A stretch of DNA of 64,000 bases from Ophiura sarsii (Eukaryota; Echinodermata; Ophiuroidea; Amphilepidida; Ophiuridae). How positions within the stretch are numbered: the first letter of the stretch is position 1; every line of letters starts with the position of its first letter. The notes under the pieces are model-generated. The model ran no database searches. It had not been told where the DNA came from and saw only the letters and a list, made by a program, of their open reading frames with translations. Location: NCBI GenBank assembly GCA_035610835.1, contig CM069447.1, positions 61,077,048-61,141,047 of the forward strand. Reading direction: 5' to 3'. The translations under genes were made by a program, and so were the position numbers. Shown one piece after another: positions 24,617 through 36,169 of the stretch.

Positions 24617-26480
24617 ATACAGACATATTATGTCTGTCTGATCATGTCATAACATATGTATACGCGATTTTCAGTTGCTTTAATCGTAGGCCTAATAAAT
24701 CATTTGCCGCGTGGCGACTATACATTTTCTTCCTTATGGTCTTAACAGCATATATTCTGAAAATATTAGTTCAAATTATTCATTACTTTTCTAGTAAGAG
24801 CAATTTTCTAGAGGCTATATGTAATAGAATTCGGGGGCTCAAAACCTAGATTTTCGCTTTTTGGCTGCATGCGCGCGCCATGCGTTTGTTTTGTCGACTA
24901 ATGTGGAAAGTTTACCATTTCAACCGCCCTTCCTCTCCCTCGGTCTTTCTTTCCACCACCCCACCCCCCCCCCCCCCCCACCCCCCACCCCGGGCCTCAA
25001 TTTCTGAGAAAAAAGAAGAAATAATTAGATCTCGAGCGCGATTTTCAGTTGTTTTAATCGTAGGCCTAATCAATCATTCGCCGCGTGGCTGATCATGTCA
25101 TAACATATGAAAATCATCAATGTCCCCACAATCTTGTATATATGTCTGTCTGATCCTGTCGTAACATATGAACATCATCAATGTCCCCACAATCTTGTAT
25201 ATATGTCTCTCTGATCATGTCATAACATATGAACATCATCAATGTCCCCACAATTTTGTATATATGTCTGTCTGATCATGTCATAACATATGAACATCAT
25301 CAATGTCCCCACAATCTTGTATATATGTCTGTCTGATCATGTCATAACATATGCACAACATCAATGTCCCCACAATCTTGTATATATGTCTGTCTGATCA
25401 TCATGATCATGTCATAACGTATGAACATCATCAATGTCCCCACAATCTTGTATATGTCTGTCTGATCATGTCATAACATATGAACATCATCAATGACCCA
25501 CAATCTTGTATATATGCCTGTCTGATCACGTCATAACATATGAACATCATCAGAGTCCCCACAATCTTATATCCATGTCAGTCTGATCATGTCATAACAT
25601 ATGAACATCATCAATGTCCCCACAATACAGACATATTATGTCTGTCATGTCATGTCATCATGTCATAACATATGTATACGCGATTTTCAGTTGCTCTAAT
25701 CGTAGGCCTAATAAATCATTTGCCGCGTAGCTACTATACATTTTCTTCCTTAGGGTCTTAACAGCATATTCTGAAAATATTAGTTCAAATTATTCATTAC
25801 TTTTCTAGTAAGAGCAATTTTCTAGAGGCTATATGTAATAGAATTCGGGGGCTCAAAACCTCAATTTTCGCGTTTTGGCTGCATGCGCGCGCCATGCGTT
25901 TGTTTTGTTGACTAATGTGTAAAGTTTACCATTTCAACCGCCCTTCCTCTCCCTCGGTCTTTCTTTCCACCCCCCCCCCCCCCACCACCCACCGGGCCCC
26001 AATTCTGAGAAAAAAGCAGAAATAATTAGATCTCGAGCGCGATTTTAATCGTAGGCCTAATCAATCATTCTCCGCGTGGCGACTATGCATTTGTTTTGGC
26101 GCCTCAGACAGTTATTCCGTGGCGGGCAAAGGATCATTTATTGCCTATATAAGATACCATGAAAGGAAGATGACGGTTACCATCAAAAATGCTCTTAGAA
26201 GAGGACTGAAATTTTAAAATGATTAGTTTTTTTTATATCATCATCTTCCTTATAGGGTCTTAACAGCATATTCTAAAAATATTACTTCAAATTATTCATT
26301 ACTTTTCTAGTAAGAGCAATTTTCTAGAGGCTACATGTATGCAATAGAAGTCTGGGGCTCAAAACCTCGATTTTCGCGTTTTGACTGCATGCGCGCGCCA
26401 TGCGTTTGTTTTGTCGACTAATGTGTAAAGTTTACCATTTCAACAGCCCTTCCTCTCCCTCAGTCTTTCATATATATAAA
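24617..26480. repeat. Nested block duplication with 61-bp minisatellite
   Basis: Three related blocks share gcatgcgcgcgccatgcgtt, cgactaatgtg and cgcccttcctctccctcggt (24836-24990, 25848-26000, 26352-26470). Between the first two lies a minisatellite at about 25088-25660: 9-10 copies of a ~61-bp unit with gatcatgtcataacatatga and acatcatcaatgtccccaca. Poly-C runs lie at 24964 and 25971. Confidence 0.8.
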
Positions 26481-26559
26481 CATAGGTACCAACGAGAAGG
26501 ACAAAGAAAACAAAGGACAGGAAGCAAAACATCATCAATGTCCCCACAATCTTGTATAT

Positions 26560-28029
26560 ATGGACTTCACTGTATATAGGTTATGGGGACTACACTGTGT
26601 ATAGGTTATGGGGACTACACTGTATATAGGTTATGGGGACTACACTGTGTATAGGTTATGGGGACTACACTGTATATAGGTTATGGGGACTACATTGTAT
26701 ATAGTTTATGGGGACTTCACTGTATATGGGTTATGGGGACTACACTGTGTATAGGTTATGTATGGGGACTACACTGTATATAAATTATGGGGACTACACT
26801 GTATATAGGTTATGGGGACTACACTGTATTATGGGGACTACACTGTACTTGTATATATATTATGTATATATAGATTATGGGGATTTCACTGTATATATCG
26901 ATTATGGGGACCAATGTCCCCATACAACCATCTTATACAGATACGTATATAAGGAATAACACATTTAAAATTTGAATAATTACATTTTTGTTGTGATATA
27001 TAAATTCAGTAGCAGCAGATCATTGTTGTTCATAGTTCTTTTTAATAATGCCGTTTGGGAAAGCCGAGTCCCCACAAACAGGTTATATATATATTTATAG
27101 ATTATGGGGACTACACTGTATATAGGTTATGGGGACTACACTGTATATAGGTTATGGGGACTACACTGTATATAGGTTATGGGGACTACACTGTATTATG
27201 GGGACTACACTGTACTTGTATATATATTATGTATATATCGATTATGGGGACTTCACTGTATATATCGATTATGGGGACCAATGTCCCCATACAACCATCT
27301 TATACAGATACGTATAAGGAATAACACATTTAAAATTTGAATAATTACATTTTTGTTGTGATATATAAATTCAGTAGCAGCAGATCATTGTTGTTCATAG
27401 TTTTTTTTAATAATGCCGTTTGGGAAAGCCGATTCCCCACAAACAGGTTATATATACATTTATAGATTATGGGGACAACACTGTATATAGGTTATGGGGA
27501 CAACACTGTATATAGGTTATGAGGACTACACTGTATATAGGTTATGGGGACTACACTGTATATAGGTTATGGGGACTACACTGTATATAGGTTATGGGGA
27601 CTACACTGTATATAGGTTATGGGGACTACACTGTATTATGGGGACTACACTGTACTTGTATATATATTATGTATATATCGATTACGGGGACTTCACTGTA
27701 TATATCGATTATGGGGACCAATGTCCCCATACAACCATCTTATACAGATACGTATATAAGGAATAACACATTTAAAATTTGAATAATTACATTTTTGTTG
27801 TGATATATAAATTCAGTAGCAGCAGATCATTGTTGTTCATAGTTTTTTTTAATAATGCCGTTTGGGAAAGCCGAGTCCCCACAAACAGGTTATATGTACA
27901 TTTATAGATTATGGGGACAACACTGTATATAGGTTATGGGGACTACACTGTATATAGATTATGGGGACTACACTGTATATAGGTTATGGGGACTACACTG
28001 TATTATGGGGACTACACTGTACTTGTATA
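26560..28029. repeat. ~25-bp minisatellite in higher-order blocks
   Basis: The unit ttatggggactacactgtat (with atagg) repeats many times. Blocks end with atgtccccatacaaccatct at 26912, 27279 and 27718, each followed by the same ~150-bp non-repetitive spacer (with tgataaa-free text such as cagtagcagcagatcattgt). This makes a higher-order unit of about 370-440 bp. The unit encodes a repeating frame, which is a consequence of the repeat and not a gene. Confidence 0.85.
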
Positions 28030-28452
28030 TACAGTTAAGCCCACAATTATTCATACCCCTTGGAAAATATGAGTTTTTTGCGTTTTTCTCATATCTATAC
28101 CAGCTGGAGTGGTGGAACTTTTGCTTTACACTAAAGACAATTAGTTTGCAAGTACAAATCAATATCTTTGGGCTCAACATTTTTTGCATAACAATAGAAT
28201 TGAACAAGAATTATGTTTTTATGCCTGTCCAAAATTATTCATACCCCATACCAAGTCAAAGGATTGAGGCCACTTTTTGTGATAATACACATGTTTTTGA
28301 CATTCCAAACATTCTTTATATTGTGTGATAGGCTTTTATATTGTTATGTAATTATCCCATGATGTGTGCATACAATGTGGATGCATTACAAATGTGTCCT
28401 ATTGAATGTACAGTGAGGGATATTATAGAACAACACTCTAGCTCTTTGACAG

Positions 28453-28866
28453 CATGGCGAAGAAGATCAAATAACTTTTTTTGTGCATATTGTGAATGCT
28501 CACAAAGAGGGGAAAGGCTACAGAGCTATTTCGAAACAATCCCAAGTGCAAGAATCCACCACACAAAGCATAATTAGGAAGAACAAGACGTTCAACTCAC
28601 TAAAAAACATTGAAGGATGCAGTCGGAAGCCAGCGGTGTCCCCTTGTTTGGCAAGAAAAGTATTGCGAAAGGCCAACAACAATCCACAGATCACCATCAA
28701 TGCTCTCCTGAACAACCCTGGCAATTATTGGACCAAGATATCATGGCAGACACTCCAGCATATATGGCACATGAGAGGTCTCCATGGAGGCCGACCAAAA
28801 AAGACTCTACTCCTTAAAAGAGACACAGAGAAACTTGTCTTGCATCTTAAGCAACCCCAACACTGA
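28453..28866 (+). pseudogene. Tc1 transposase N-terminal remnant, left head
   Basis: The frame from 28483 reads IVNAHKEGKGYRAISKQ, then TQSIIRKNKTF, SRKPAVSPCLARKVLRKANN and TLQHIWHMRGLHGGRPKKT. This is the paired-type helix-turn-helix DNA-binding region of Tc1 transposases. An ATG at 28453 (ATGGCGAAGAAG) is the likely original start, but a TAA follows within the first ten codons. The catalytic DDE domain is absent. An inverted counterpart lies on the minus strand at about 28920-29320. Confidence 0.85.
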
Positions 28867-28919
28867 AGACCAAAAACTTGGATCTTTGTCCAGAAGTGCT
28901 CTTGCAAATGCTAGATGCG

Positions 28920-29320
28920 TTTCTCATTGTCTCTTTTCAGGAGTAGAGTCTTTCTTGATCGGAGTCCGTGGAGAACTCTTGTGTACTATGTCTGCTGGAG
29001 TGTCTGCCTTAATATCTTGGTCCAAGACTCACCAAGGTTGTTCAGGAGAGCATTGACGGTGATATGTGGATTGTTGTTGGCCTTTCACCATACTTTTCTT
29101 GTCAAACAAGGGGACACTGTTGGCTTCCGACCGTGTTCTTCAGGGTTTTTAACTGATTTGAACTGATTTTAACTGTCTTGTTCTTCCTAATTATGCTTTT
29201 TATGGTGGAATTTGGCACTTGAAATTGCTTCGAAATAGCTTTGTAGCCTTTCCCCCCATTGTGAGCATTCACAATGCACAAAAAAGGTCCTCACTGAGTT
29301 ATTTGATCCCCTTCGTCATG
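28920..29320 (-). pseudogene. Tc1 transposase N-terminal remnant, inverted right head
   Basis: Reading the minus strand gives the same helix-turn-helix region as the left head, including wording for GKGYKAISKQF and NNPHITVNALLNN, with frame breaks. It faces the left copy. The two heads have diverged noticeably, so the head-to-head structure is not a very recent assembly error. Confidence 0.75.
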
Positions 29321-29731
29321 CTGTCAAAGAGCTAGAGTGTTGTCCTATAATATCCCTCACTGTACATTCAATAGGACACATTTGTAATGCATCCACATTG
29401 TATTGAATAATTGCATAACAATATAAAAGCCTATCACACAATATAAAGAATGTTTGGAATGTCAAAAACATGTGTATTATCACAAAATGTGGCCTCATCC
29501 TGAGACTTGGTATGGGGTACGAATAATTTTGGACAGGCATAAAAACACAATTCTTGTTCAATTCTATTGTTATGCAAAAAATGTTGAGCCCAAATATATT
29601 GATTTGTACTTGTAAACTAATTGTCTTTAGTGTAAAGCAAAAGTTCCACCACTCCAGCTGGTATAGATATGAGAAAAACGCAAAAAACACATATTTTTCA
29701 AGGGGTATGAATAATTGTGGGCTTAACTGTA

Positions 29732-30006
29732 TATTATGTATATATAGATTATGGGGACTTCACTGTATATATCGATTATGGGGACCAATGTCCCCATACA
29801 ACCATCTTATACAGATACGTATATAAGGAATAACACATTTAAAATTTAAATAATTACATTTTTGTTGTGATATATAAATTCAGTAGCAGCAGTTCATTGT
29901 TGTACATAGGTTTTTTTTCTAATTCCGTTAAAAAAAGCCAAGTCCCCATAAACAGGTTATAGACAGATGTCCCCATAAACATACTTTTATATGTATACAC
30001 ATATAT

Positions 30007-30038
<32 letters not shown>

Positions 30039-30045
30039 AAAATAA
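29732..30045. repeat. Remainder of minisatellite block and (TA)n run
   Basis: The minisatellite block interrupted by the Tc1 element continues here, with atgtccccatacaaccatct at 29788 and the usual spacer. An alternating TA run at 30000-30038 follows. Confidence 0.75.
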
Positions 30046-30401
30046 GGATTGTAATAAATTTAACCTATTGAATCCGTTTTTGTTGCTTGCGTGGCTAAAA
30101 GAAAATGAGATTTGAGTCTAGACGAGGTGTCGTAGCTAGTTTCCACAACGTCTCCAATCGGTTCTTAGATACCTTAATGCGTTTGGCTTGGCGCTTTGAT
30201 ACTTTTTCAGCGCAATACAAGTTTACAAGGATTGTTTTCGGGATTTGACAAGTGAACAACATACATAGAACGACGTAGACACCATGGAAAGATTTAAAGG
30301 CAATGCTTCAGCACCCAAGAACGCCGAACCTCCGCGCTTTTTAGTGCAAGCACAAGACAAGCGCGGTGCACTGGCGCTCAAGGGCGACCATGGGGACCCT
30401 C

Positions 30402-30505
30402 TCACGTCCCTGCCAGTTCCCACTGCGTCACCAAGGGGTTCTTGGAGACCTTGATGCACTTGGCTTGACGTTTTGATGCTTTTTCAGCGTAATGCAAGCG
30501 CCAGC
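30402..30505 (-). CDS. Terminal exon of small secreted cationic peptide, left paralog
   Basis: On the minus strand a pyrimidine-rich tract ending ctgctgcgatcag precedes the exon. It joins in phase 1 and encodes 33 residues beginning WRLHYAEKASKRQAKCIKVS and ending QWELAGT, then TGA at 30402. The translation is identical to the right-arm copy at 49679-49782. Joined to the phase-1 signal-peptide exon at 32012-32081, it would give a ~57-residue secreted precursor with a KR processing pair. The family is not recognised. I infer the model from splice phase; no transcript evidence is available. Confidence 0.45.
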
Positions 30506-31569
30506 CTGATCGCAGCAGATAGGAAAGGGTTTTATTGACCTTGATTTCAAAATTTACAATGTTGCACATTTTCCGCGCTTTCACTGCCTGTTATTTATAT
30601 TTTGATATTTTTTCAACGCAGTGCAATCGCTGGCCTGGTACTTTTGCGAAAGTACCAGGCAGAAACTTTGGCGAAACAGAAATGACATGAAACAGTTGAA
30701 ACAGTTGGACAAATAAAATGTAAAGGCATACATTTAATAATTTGGTTCATAGAAGCGCCCTCATTTTTCTAGGAAACTGGGGTTCTGAAATTGTTATAAT
30801 GTTTTCCTGAATAAATACCTACAACCTGGAAGAATGAAACCTGGAGTTAAGTCGTTTTGCTTACAATGTACATAACAAAAATTTGGAATGTCGTCTGCAG
30901 ACGAATGCCGCGTGGAAGGTGTTAATATTTGCACTGTCTGTTCATTTGACAAGGAAAAATCATGGAATTATGGAACACTGGCAGCAACAACAAGATATTA
31001 ACATTCTGATCAAAACCAAGTTTTCTTTGAAGTTTCAGCTTTCAAATGCAATTGCCTATTCACCTTTTCAATTACAGATAACAGAAACATAGGTATTTAA
31101 GCAAAGTAACTAAAAATGGGCTTCTTTGCTTATTTTTTCCAAAACGAGAGATTTTTTTCTGAATTATCGGCCATATCTATCGTTAAATATTTAAAATCAG
31201 TGTACTTTAATCTTACATGGTTGCAAAAGTATAGGTAAAATCATGTTTTTAAGTGTTATCACTAATTGTCATGTATATCCTATCAATATTTAAAAAAAAA
31301 TTAAATTATCAGGTTTTCATAATGCGAGACCTTTACTAATACATATGAAAGATATGAAACTTGTGTTATATAACACATTCAAGTTATGGCCTATTATCAC
31401 TTTTATTTATTTTGTACTCATAAAAAATGATGAATGTCACTTAATCATTAAATCGATAGTTTCATCACGATGGTCACAATATGTGTATTATTATACATGC
31501 AATCACACAGTTTATTACACGACTGTCACTCCCCAACCCCTCCCCCATTATGTCCACATGCAAGAGTAC

Positions 31570-31940
31570 GCATGTGCATAGTGTGTGTTATAGAAAATTC
31601 AGAAAATCTTCGATAACTGAACACGCACTTAAAGAAAACCACGTCATAAAATGTGATGACTCTAAGATTATCACCAGAAATGTGATTAAAATACTAAATG
31701 GATACGAAAATCCATATCTGGATTCGGAGGGCGTAGCGTACTAACTTAGTAACCTTTACGACTCATTGATCCAGAGGGCATCATCAACATCTGATGACGT
31801 CATCAAGAAACAAAATAGAAACACCCGTCGGCTCTGGATCAAACACAGTCCACTGAGGAAGACAAAAGTTAGTTGTCGAAACCCATATGGAACAATAGTA
31901 AGTTTCCTATTTGGAGTTTTTGTCGAAAATTTATACACAA
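31570..31940 (+). pseudogene. Penelope-like element C-terminal remnant, left arm
   Basis: The frame reads SSITEHALKENHVIKCDDSK, then a short degraded part and DSEGVAY, a stop, LSNLYDSLI. This resembles the end of the GIY-YIG endonuclease domain of Penelope-like retroelements, where a conserved H...NH.I.W and a final G.Y.LS..YD occur. The downstream words ctgaggaagacaaaagttag and ttgtcgaaac are also typical of the 3' part of such elements. The same in-frame stop occurs in the other arm, so decay preceded the inverted duplication. Confidence 0.6.
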
Positions 31941-32011
31941 ATCAATGAACGGTCATGCACTATATTTAAGATTCGTAATTGTCCTCTAACATGTTTACAA
32001 ATGTATGTTAC

Positions 32012-32081
32012 CTTGGGGTGCAGCGGTAGTCATGCAAATGAGAGCCAAGGCGACGGTAACCAATAGAATTCTTCGATCCAT
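32012..32081 (-). CDS. Signal-peptide exon 1, left paralog
   Basis: On the minus strand, ATG at 32081 starts MDRRILLVTVALALICMTTA, then APQ, ending one base into a codon at 32012, followed by a GTAACA donor. The segment has a basic start, a hydrophobic core and small residues before a likely cleavage site, so it is a classic secretory signal. It differs from the right paralog by T for A at residue 9 and by four fewer alanines. The upstream region lacks the TATAAAAA seen in the right arm, so expression may differ. The open frame runs in upstream of the ATG, but the first Met giving a compact signal sequence was chosen. Confidence 0.65.
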
Positions 32082-32429
32082 AGTGATTTGATATCGGGTT
32101 AGATTACCTATAAATAATATAACAAGCGATAACGTCAGTAACACTCCTTGGATCATAATCTTTTTACTCCGGCCATGCAAACACGGAATTTAGATGAAAC
32201 AATGATAAATACAGAGAAACAACATTGCGTGAATTGCAGTAAGATTACAAAGTTTGGAGAAACTATTAAATAGCTTATACAACTCAATGTACTGGATAGC
32301 TCCTGTGCAACAGAGCACAAACGCCCAAAAGTTGAGTCTTGTTTCAGATATATCGAAGATTCAAGTTTGATACTTGCAGCACTTTTTACAGATTTGACGC
32401 AATTTCATATAATTAGCATACTCATCTTG

Positions 32430-32575
32430 TATCGGAAACCTGAGAAATAAATGCGAAGGTAAAGGAACGAATAAATGCTTTTGAAATAAATTGCATGCGA
32501 AGATTTCTCCAGGTTGAACTATTCGTAACATACAGCCAACCAACAAGTGAGGAAACTGATGGAAACATATAGTAA
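32430..32575. repeat. Inverted repeat partner of 34295-34445
   Basis: The words ttctccaggttgaactattc and ccaaccaacaagtgaggaaa are found inverted at 34295-34445 with near identity. It adjoins the inner end of the left duplication arm, so it may be a scar of the rearrangements that built the locus. Confidence 0.8.
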
Positions 32576-33760
32576 GCTTTAGGCAACATATCAGGCTATC
32601 AAATAATACCAATATTTGTATAAAACGTTTAAAGCAACATGTATATTTGTGCATAAAATTAACCCAATTTTGTATTTTTTTTGTTTTCACCAATTTCCGT
32701 TTATTGTAATTAGACGTTATTAAAACAAATCGGAATATTTTGTTAGATATTCTTAATAACCAATATAATTGCTACTTGTGGTGAAAATTACAGGCTCAAA
32801 AACCATATAGAACTCAATTTAGACCAAAAAACTTAACTCCTCCTTTTTTCAAATCTTGAAAATCGCTACAGAGTGCATGAATGCCGGGTGGCCCTATTGA
32901 ATACCTACCATTTCAATGAGCATTGTTATACATGACGTGCTTCATTGAAAGTGAATTGCCGTACACATGTACACAGGCATTTTATGCTACGTTTACATTT
33001 GCGCGGTAAAATTGTTGCAATTATGGTATGTAATTTATATTTTTCAACTCGTATAGTAGGAAATTAATGGATACTGTTTTATTGTTTTCTATTTTAAATA
33101 TTAAAATGTGTACATTTAGAGACTAAAAGTAAAGACGCAGTGAAACTTGCTTGAATATTACTAGAAACACCGTAGTACGGAGTCTTATTCGTGCCATGCT
33201 TGCCATTTGTAGCACGTTGTGAAATACAACCATGACTAAATCACTCTTCTTTGCACTCTAAATGATCAAATAGGTAAACAGTGTTGATAACATTTTATTA
33301 ATAAATATATTCAGTGAATCTACTTTTAAGTCAAAACAAAAAATGAATCGGCATTGTTGATAAATGATAGGTGTATCTGGTTTATTCTTATTTTGTTATT
33401 TTATTTTATTTATTACTGTTAGCAAGCACTCGAAATCAGTTACCACTGGCATAAAAATAGAAAATAGGCCCTAAAACATAAACAAACAAATGAAATTGAG
33501 AAAATGTTCGACTTTACAGCTATTTTTTGGACAATTGAGCTACATTTTTGCTCTAAACAAGCTTGTACCAAAGAATATTTCATTTTGGGAAGACATATGC
33601 GAATTTTTTTCATATGTGTACTTTTAACCATCATAATTCCATGATTCCTTTCGTCAAATGAACCGACAGTGCCAATCTCAACCGACACGATGTCATTATT
33701 GGGGGGGATTTGGTGTGTACTTTGTTTGTAAATTTAATTTACAGCCGTACTTGATTTCAT
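32576..33760. other. Gene-free stretch
   Basis: AT-rich. A ~45-bp segment at 33635-33680 resembles part of the duplication arm (49210-49255: cataattccatgatt and aaatgaac.gacagtgc). No gene supported. Confidence 0.45.
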
Positions 33761-33764
33761 TTGG

Positions 33765-33860
33765 GGGGCAAGCGGGGGGGGGGGGGGGGGCAAGGGTTCC
33801 AAGGGGGGGGGGGGGGCTCTCGCCCCCTGCCCCCCCCGCTGGTTACGCCACTGATTCCGA
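33765..33860 (+). repeat. Poly-G interspersed repeat, copy 3
   Basis: Reads ggcaagcgggg, a long G run, caagggttccaag, more G, ctctcgccccctgcccc and cgctggttacgccactgatt. Same family as the copies at 19345 and 19735. Confidence 0.6.
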
Positions 33861-34070
33861 CAGACAGCTCAAAATATAAGATGTAAGCATGTGTCGAGTA
33901 AAAGATCAGTCTTTTCAAGTATGTCAAACAAGAGCGATAAAAATCTTGGTTTCGAAAGGCGTATCTGTTGTCCAGCACAACGAAGATCATGACGAGTTGC
34001 AGTATGTTAAGTAATAAATGAATACGATCAGTGATAAAGTTAGCATGACCGACTATCGCTGTCTATCGGT

Positions 34071-34273
34071 CTATGTCCCATTAGACTTCCATACGCTAAC
34101 GAAGCCGTCGATGGGCCGACACAGTAATGGATCTAGAGTCTCAAGTTTACCATAACTGCCTGCATCTCCAGCTGTTCCGATCACGCGATCGAAGCTCATT
34201 TCTCCACTTTTTGATTTTGCCACCCCTTTTTCATCCAACATGCCTAAGCCACTAGCCATATGAGTTTTCTCAA
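34071..34273 (-). CDS. Candidate terminal coding exon, unknown protein
   Basis: On the minus strand a strong acceptor (gactattttctttcag) is followed in phase 1 by 66 codons and TAG at 34071. Residues include EKTHMASGLGMLDEKGVAKS, SFDRVIGTAGDAGSYGKLET and ending GFVSVWKSNGT. The composition is balanced and codon use looks protein-coding, unlike the chance frames nearby. I do not recognise the family. It lies upstream of, and on the same strand as, the left signal-peptide exon, and its acceptor phase matches that gene family's phase-1 donors. It could therefore be the last exon of another member. No further exons were found. Confidence 0.4.
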
Positions 34274-34294
34274 CTGAAAGAAAATAGTCTTGCT

Positions 34295-34445
34295 TACTAT
34301 ATGTTTCCATCAGTTTCCTCACTTGTTGGTTGGCTGTATGTTACGAATAGTTCAACCTGGAGAAATCTTCGCATGCAATTTATTTCAAAAGCATTTATTC
34401 GTTCCTTTACCTTCGCATTTATTTCTCAGGTTTCCGATACAAGAT
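34295..34445. repeat. Inverted repeat partner of 32430-32575
   Basis: Reads cagtttcctcacttgttggt and gttcaacctggagaaatctt, the reverse complement of 32430-32575. It lies just upstream of the acceptor of the candidate exon at 34273 (minus strand). Confidence 0.8.
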
Positions 34446-34664
34446 GACTGTGATAATTACTCTTATCTCTCCAGATGGGTTTCAACTTTGGAAGTGAGAC
34501 AGTAATTTGAATCTCCTCTTATAGTATCATCTTGAATTCGTTGCCCCTAGATACTTAAACTGTTCCACTGTCTCTACTTCAATGTTTGCTGTCACTGATT
34601 CATTATGCACATCGGACCCCATCTTCACCCGGGCATCTTCATTACCTTACATCGTATCTCTTAC

Positions 34665-34897
34665 CAGTGGTTCCCAACCTCTGGGTCGACCCAAACTGGG
34701 GTCGCGACGCACTTTTTGTGGGGTCGCGGACTAGCCTAATTTAACAAAAATAAAATGCTATGTTTTCATAGTTATATAGCATTGGCTAATATCCCAAATG
34801 GAACTTAAATTTGTTCTGTGGGGTGCGGGTGGTGGGGTCGCGCTCTGATGCTGGTTTCTGGAATGGGGTCACCACCACAAAAAGATTGGAACCATTG
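34665..34897. mobile_element. hAT-type MITE
   Basis: The left tip cagtggttcccaacctctgg, with ggtcgcgac, and the right tip aagattggaaccattg form imperfect TIRs of the kind seen in hAT elements. The flanks tctcttac and ctctacac may be a decayed 8-bp target duplication. It is 233 bp and non-coding. Confidence 0.65.
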
Positions 34898-35125
34898 CTC
34901 TACACTGATCTCCATACCCAGTTTTATTGCACTTACGATGACCTACGATGAGATCAATGTCATCATCAAATCTCAGGTTGGTAATATTAGACCTCCCACC
35001 TAATCTTGCATGCTGTCCCCTCAAAACCCACCAAAGACTTGTGTTGAAGAGGGAGGGTGCACTAGCATGGGTAACCGTGTCTTATTCCAACTCTGGTGCA
35101 AAAAACAATCACTCGGTTCGTCTCA
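34898..35125. other. Gene-free spacer
   Basis: No feature recognised between the hAT MITE and a lone mariner end. Confidence 0.4.
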
Positions 35126-35160
35126 GGGTGAGTCAAAAAGAAGTTTACCCGGATTGGTGA
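35126..35160 (+). mobile_element. Lone mariner-type TIR
   Basis: cagggtgagtcaaaaagaag followed by tttacccgg resembles the tip of the element at 1612. No matching right end is visible downstream, so this is a truncated copy. Confidence 0.5.
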
Positions 35161-35424
35161 TGTTTTAAAAAACAAACAAATGACACTCAAGAGTTCAGTA
35201 AAGCATATATTTAAAATGCATTCTCTTCTGCTTATTAGGAAAAAGGAATGACACATATTGAGCATTGCTAAGAAGAATTATGTCTATTTTAATAAAGGTA
35301 CTCATTTTGCAAGCTGTCCACGGAATACTTAACCAAACAAATGTAAAGTATGCATTTTGGATATTTTAAAGTACTCAAACTATATCTACAGCCCTTAGGC
35401 TTTATCATAGACATATAGTATACA

Positions 35425-35615
35425 AATATGGACTGTTCATGAGGGAAATGGGGTTAACCATTGCCCCAAGGTGATCTGGAGACCGTAAGCCTACTATTTT
35501 CCCTAAGCCGAAGGCTGAGGGAAAATAGTAGGCTCCAGATCCAGATAGGTCTCCAGATCACCGAGGGACAATAGTTCACCCCATTTCACGAATAAAGAGC
35601 AGTCCATATTTGTTT
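35425..35615. repeat. Large imperfect palindrome
   Basis: Centre near 35512. Inner arms gcctactattttccct and agggaaaatagtaggc pair. Outward, ggtgatctggagacc pairs with ggtctccagatcacc, and atatggactgttcatg with gagcagtccatat. This is a foldback-type element without coding content. Confidence 0.75.
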
Positions 35616-35616
35616 T

Positions 35617-35900
35617 ATATAACGCATGAAAATATATTTGTGTGCGATTTTCATCAAATTAAACATGAACAAGATCTTACAGGCGAGTCGATCCTCCAAG
35701 CCATTATAGTAAAATCGTACGAGGCAGGGCATTTTTCGTCTTTCAAAAAGTATTATTGACCGCCCGGTCAATAGTACTTTTTGAAAGACAAAAAAAGACC
35801 GGGAAGTGACGTCAAGCATGAAATGGACCAAACTATTTTGTGTTATCTGATGTAGTATCCACCAATCAGATGGCTAGAATATTTTCATGCGTTATATAAT
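35617..35900. mobile_element. MITE with nested hairpin
   Basis: The left end tatataacgcatgaaaatat is mirrored by atattttcatgcgttatata at 35877-35898. Inside, ctttcaaaaagtattattga ccg pairs with cggtcaatagtactttttga aag (35740-35788). Non-coding. Confidence 0.7.
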
Positions 35901-36169
35901 GAATGCTGTCCCATTAGATTTGGGGTGTTGGCATTACATAACATGGTCATTTACAATACAAAACAATTTTGTTGGGTCATTTAACATCAACTTAACCATT
36001 CTGGCAGCCATTTTGGAAAGTTATATAGAATCAAAACTGTCACAAAGGTGGGCCTTACATGTAAAAGCAATAGCTTAACAGTTTAGAACATACTATTTGG
36101 TGCATGTAATGTAATATACACTCTTACAATATCTATTCTGGAATATCATACACTTATGACTATTTTTAC

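Larger units (their letters stand above)
28032..29729. mobile_element. Double-headed Tc1-like element
   Basis: Both ends read cagttaagcccacaattatt (the right one inverted) and each is flanked by TA (28030-28031, 29730-29731). The insertion split a minisatellite block whose uninterrupted form is visible at 27654. Most unusually, the right half (about 28916-29729) is an inverted, diverged copy of the left half (28032-28860). Both halves carry the 5' part of a Tc1 transposase gene and neither has the DDE core. The centre is near 28890. It must have depended on another element for movement. Confidence 0.85.
30133..32422 (-). repeat. Left arm of inverted duplication (partner 47737-50046)
   Basis: This arm is the reverse complement of 47737-50046 over ~2.3 kb with few differences, separated by ~15 kb. 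It holds a signal-peptide exon, a Penelope-like remnant and a terminal peptide exon. Differences include a 36-bp insertion in the right arm near 47774-47809, a ~10-bp TATA-containing difference upstream of exon 1, and a 12-bp alanine-codon difference. The homology stops at tagcta near 30133, almost exactly where the right arm is interrupted by the cassette array. Confidence 0.9.

Noticed and set aside
25088..25660. Regularly spaced repeats resembling a CRISPR array
   Set aside because: The whole 61-bp unit is repeated, with no unique spacers, and the setting is an animal genome.
26708..28018. Repeated frames MGTTLYIGYGDYTVYRLWG...
   Set aside because: They arise from the ~25-bp minisatellite and follow its boundaries; no start context or non-repeat coding part.
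30223..30459. Minus-strand frame MHQGLQEPLGDAVGTGRDVR... (also 49725-49961 plus)
   Set aside because: It overlaps the peptide exon in another frame and is conserved only because the arms are duplicates; the peptide frame better explains the silent differences.
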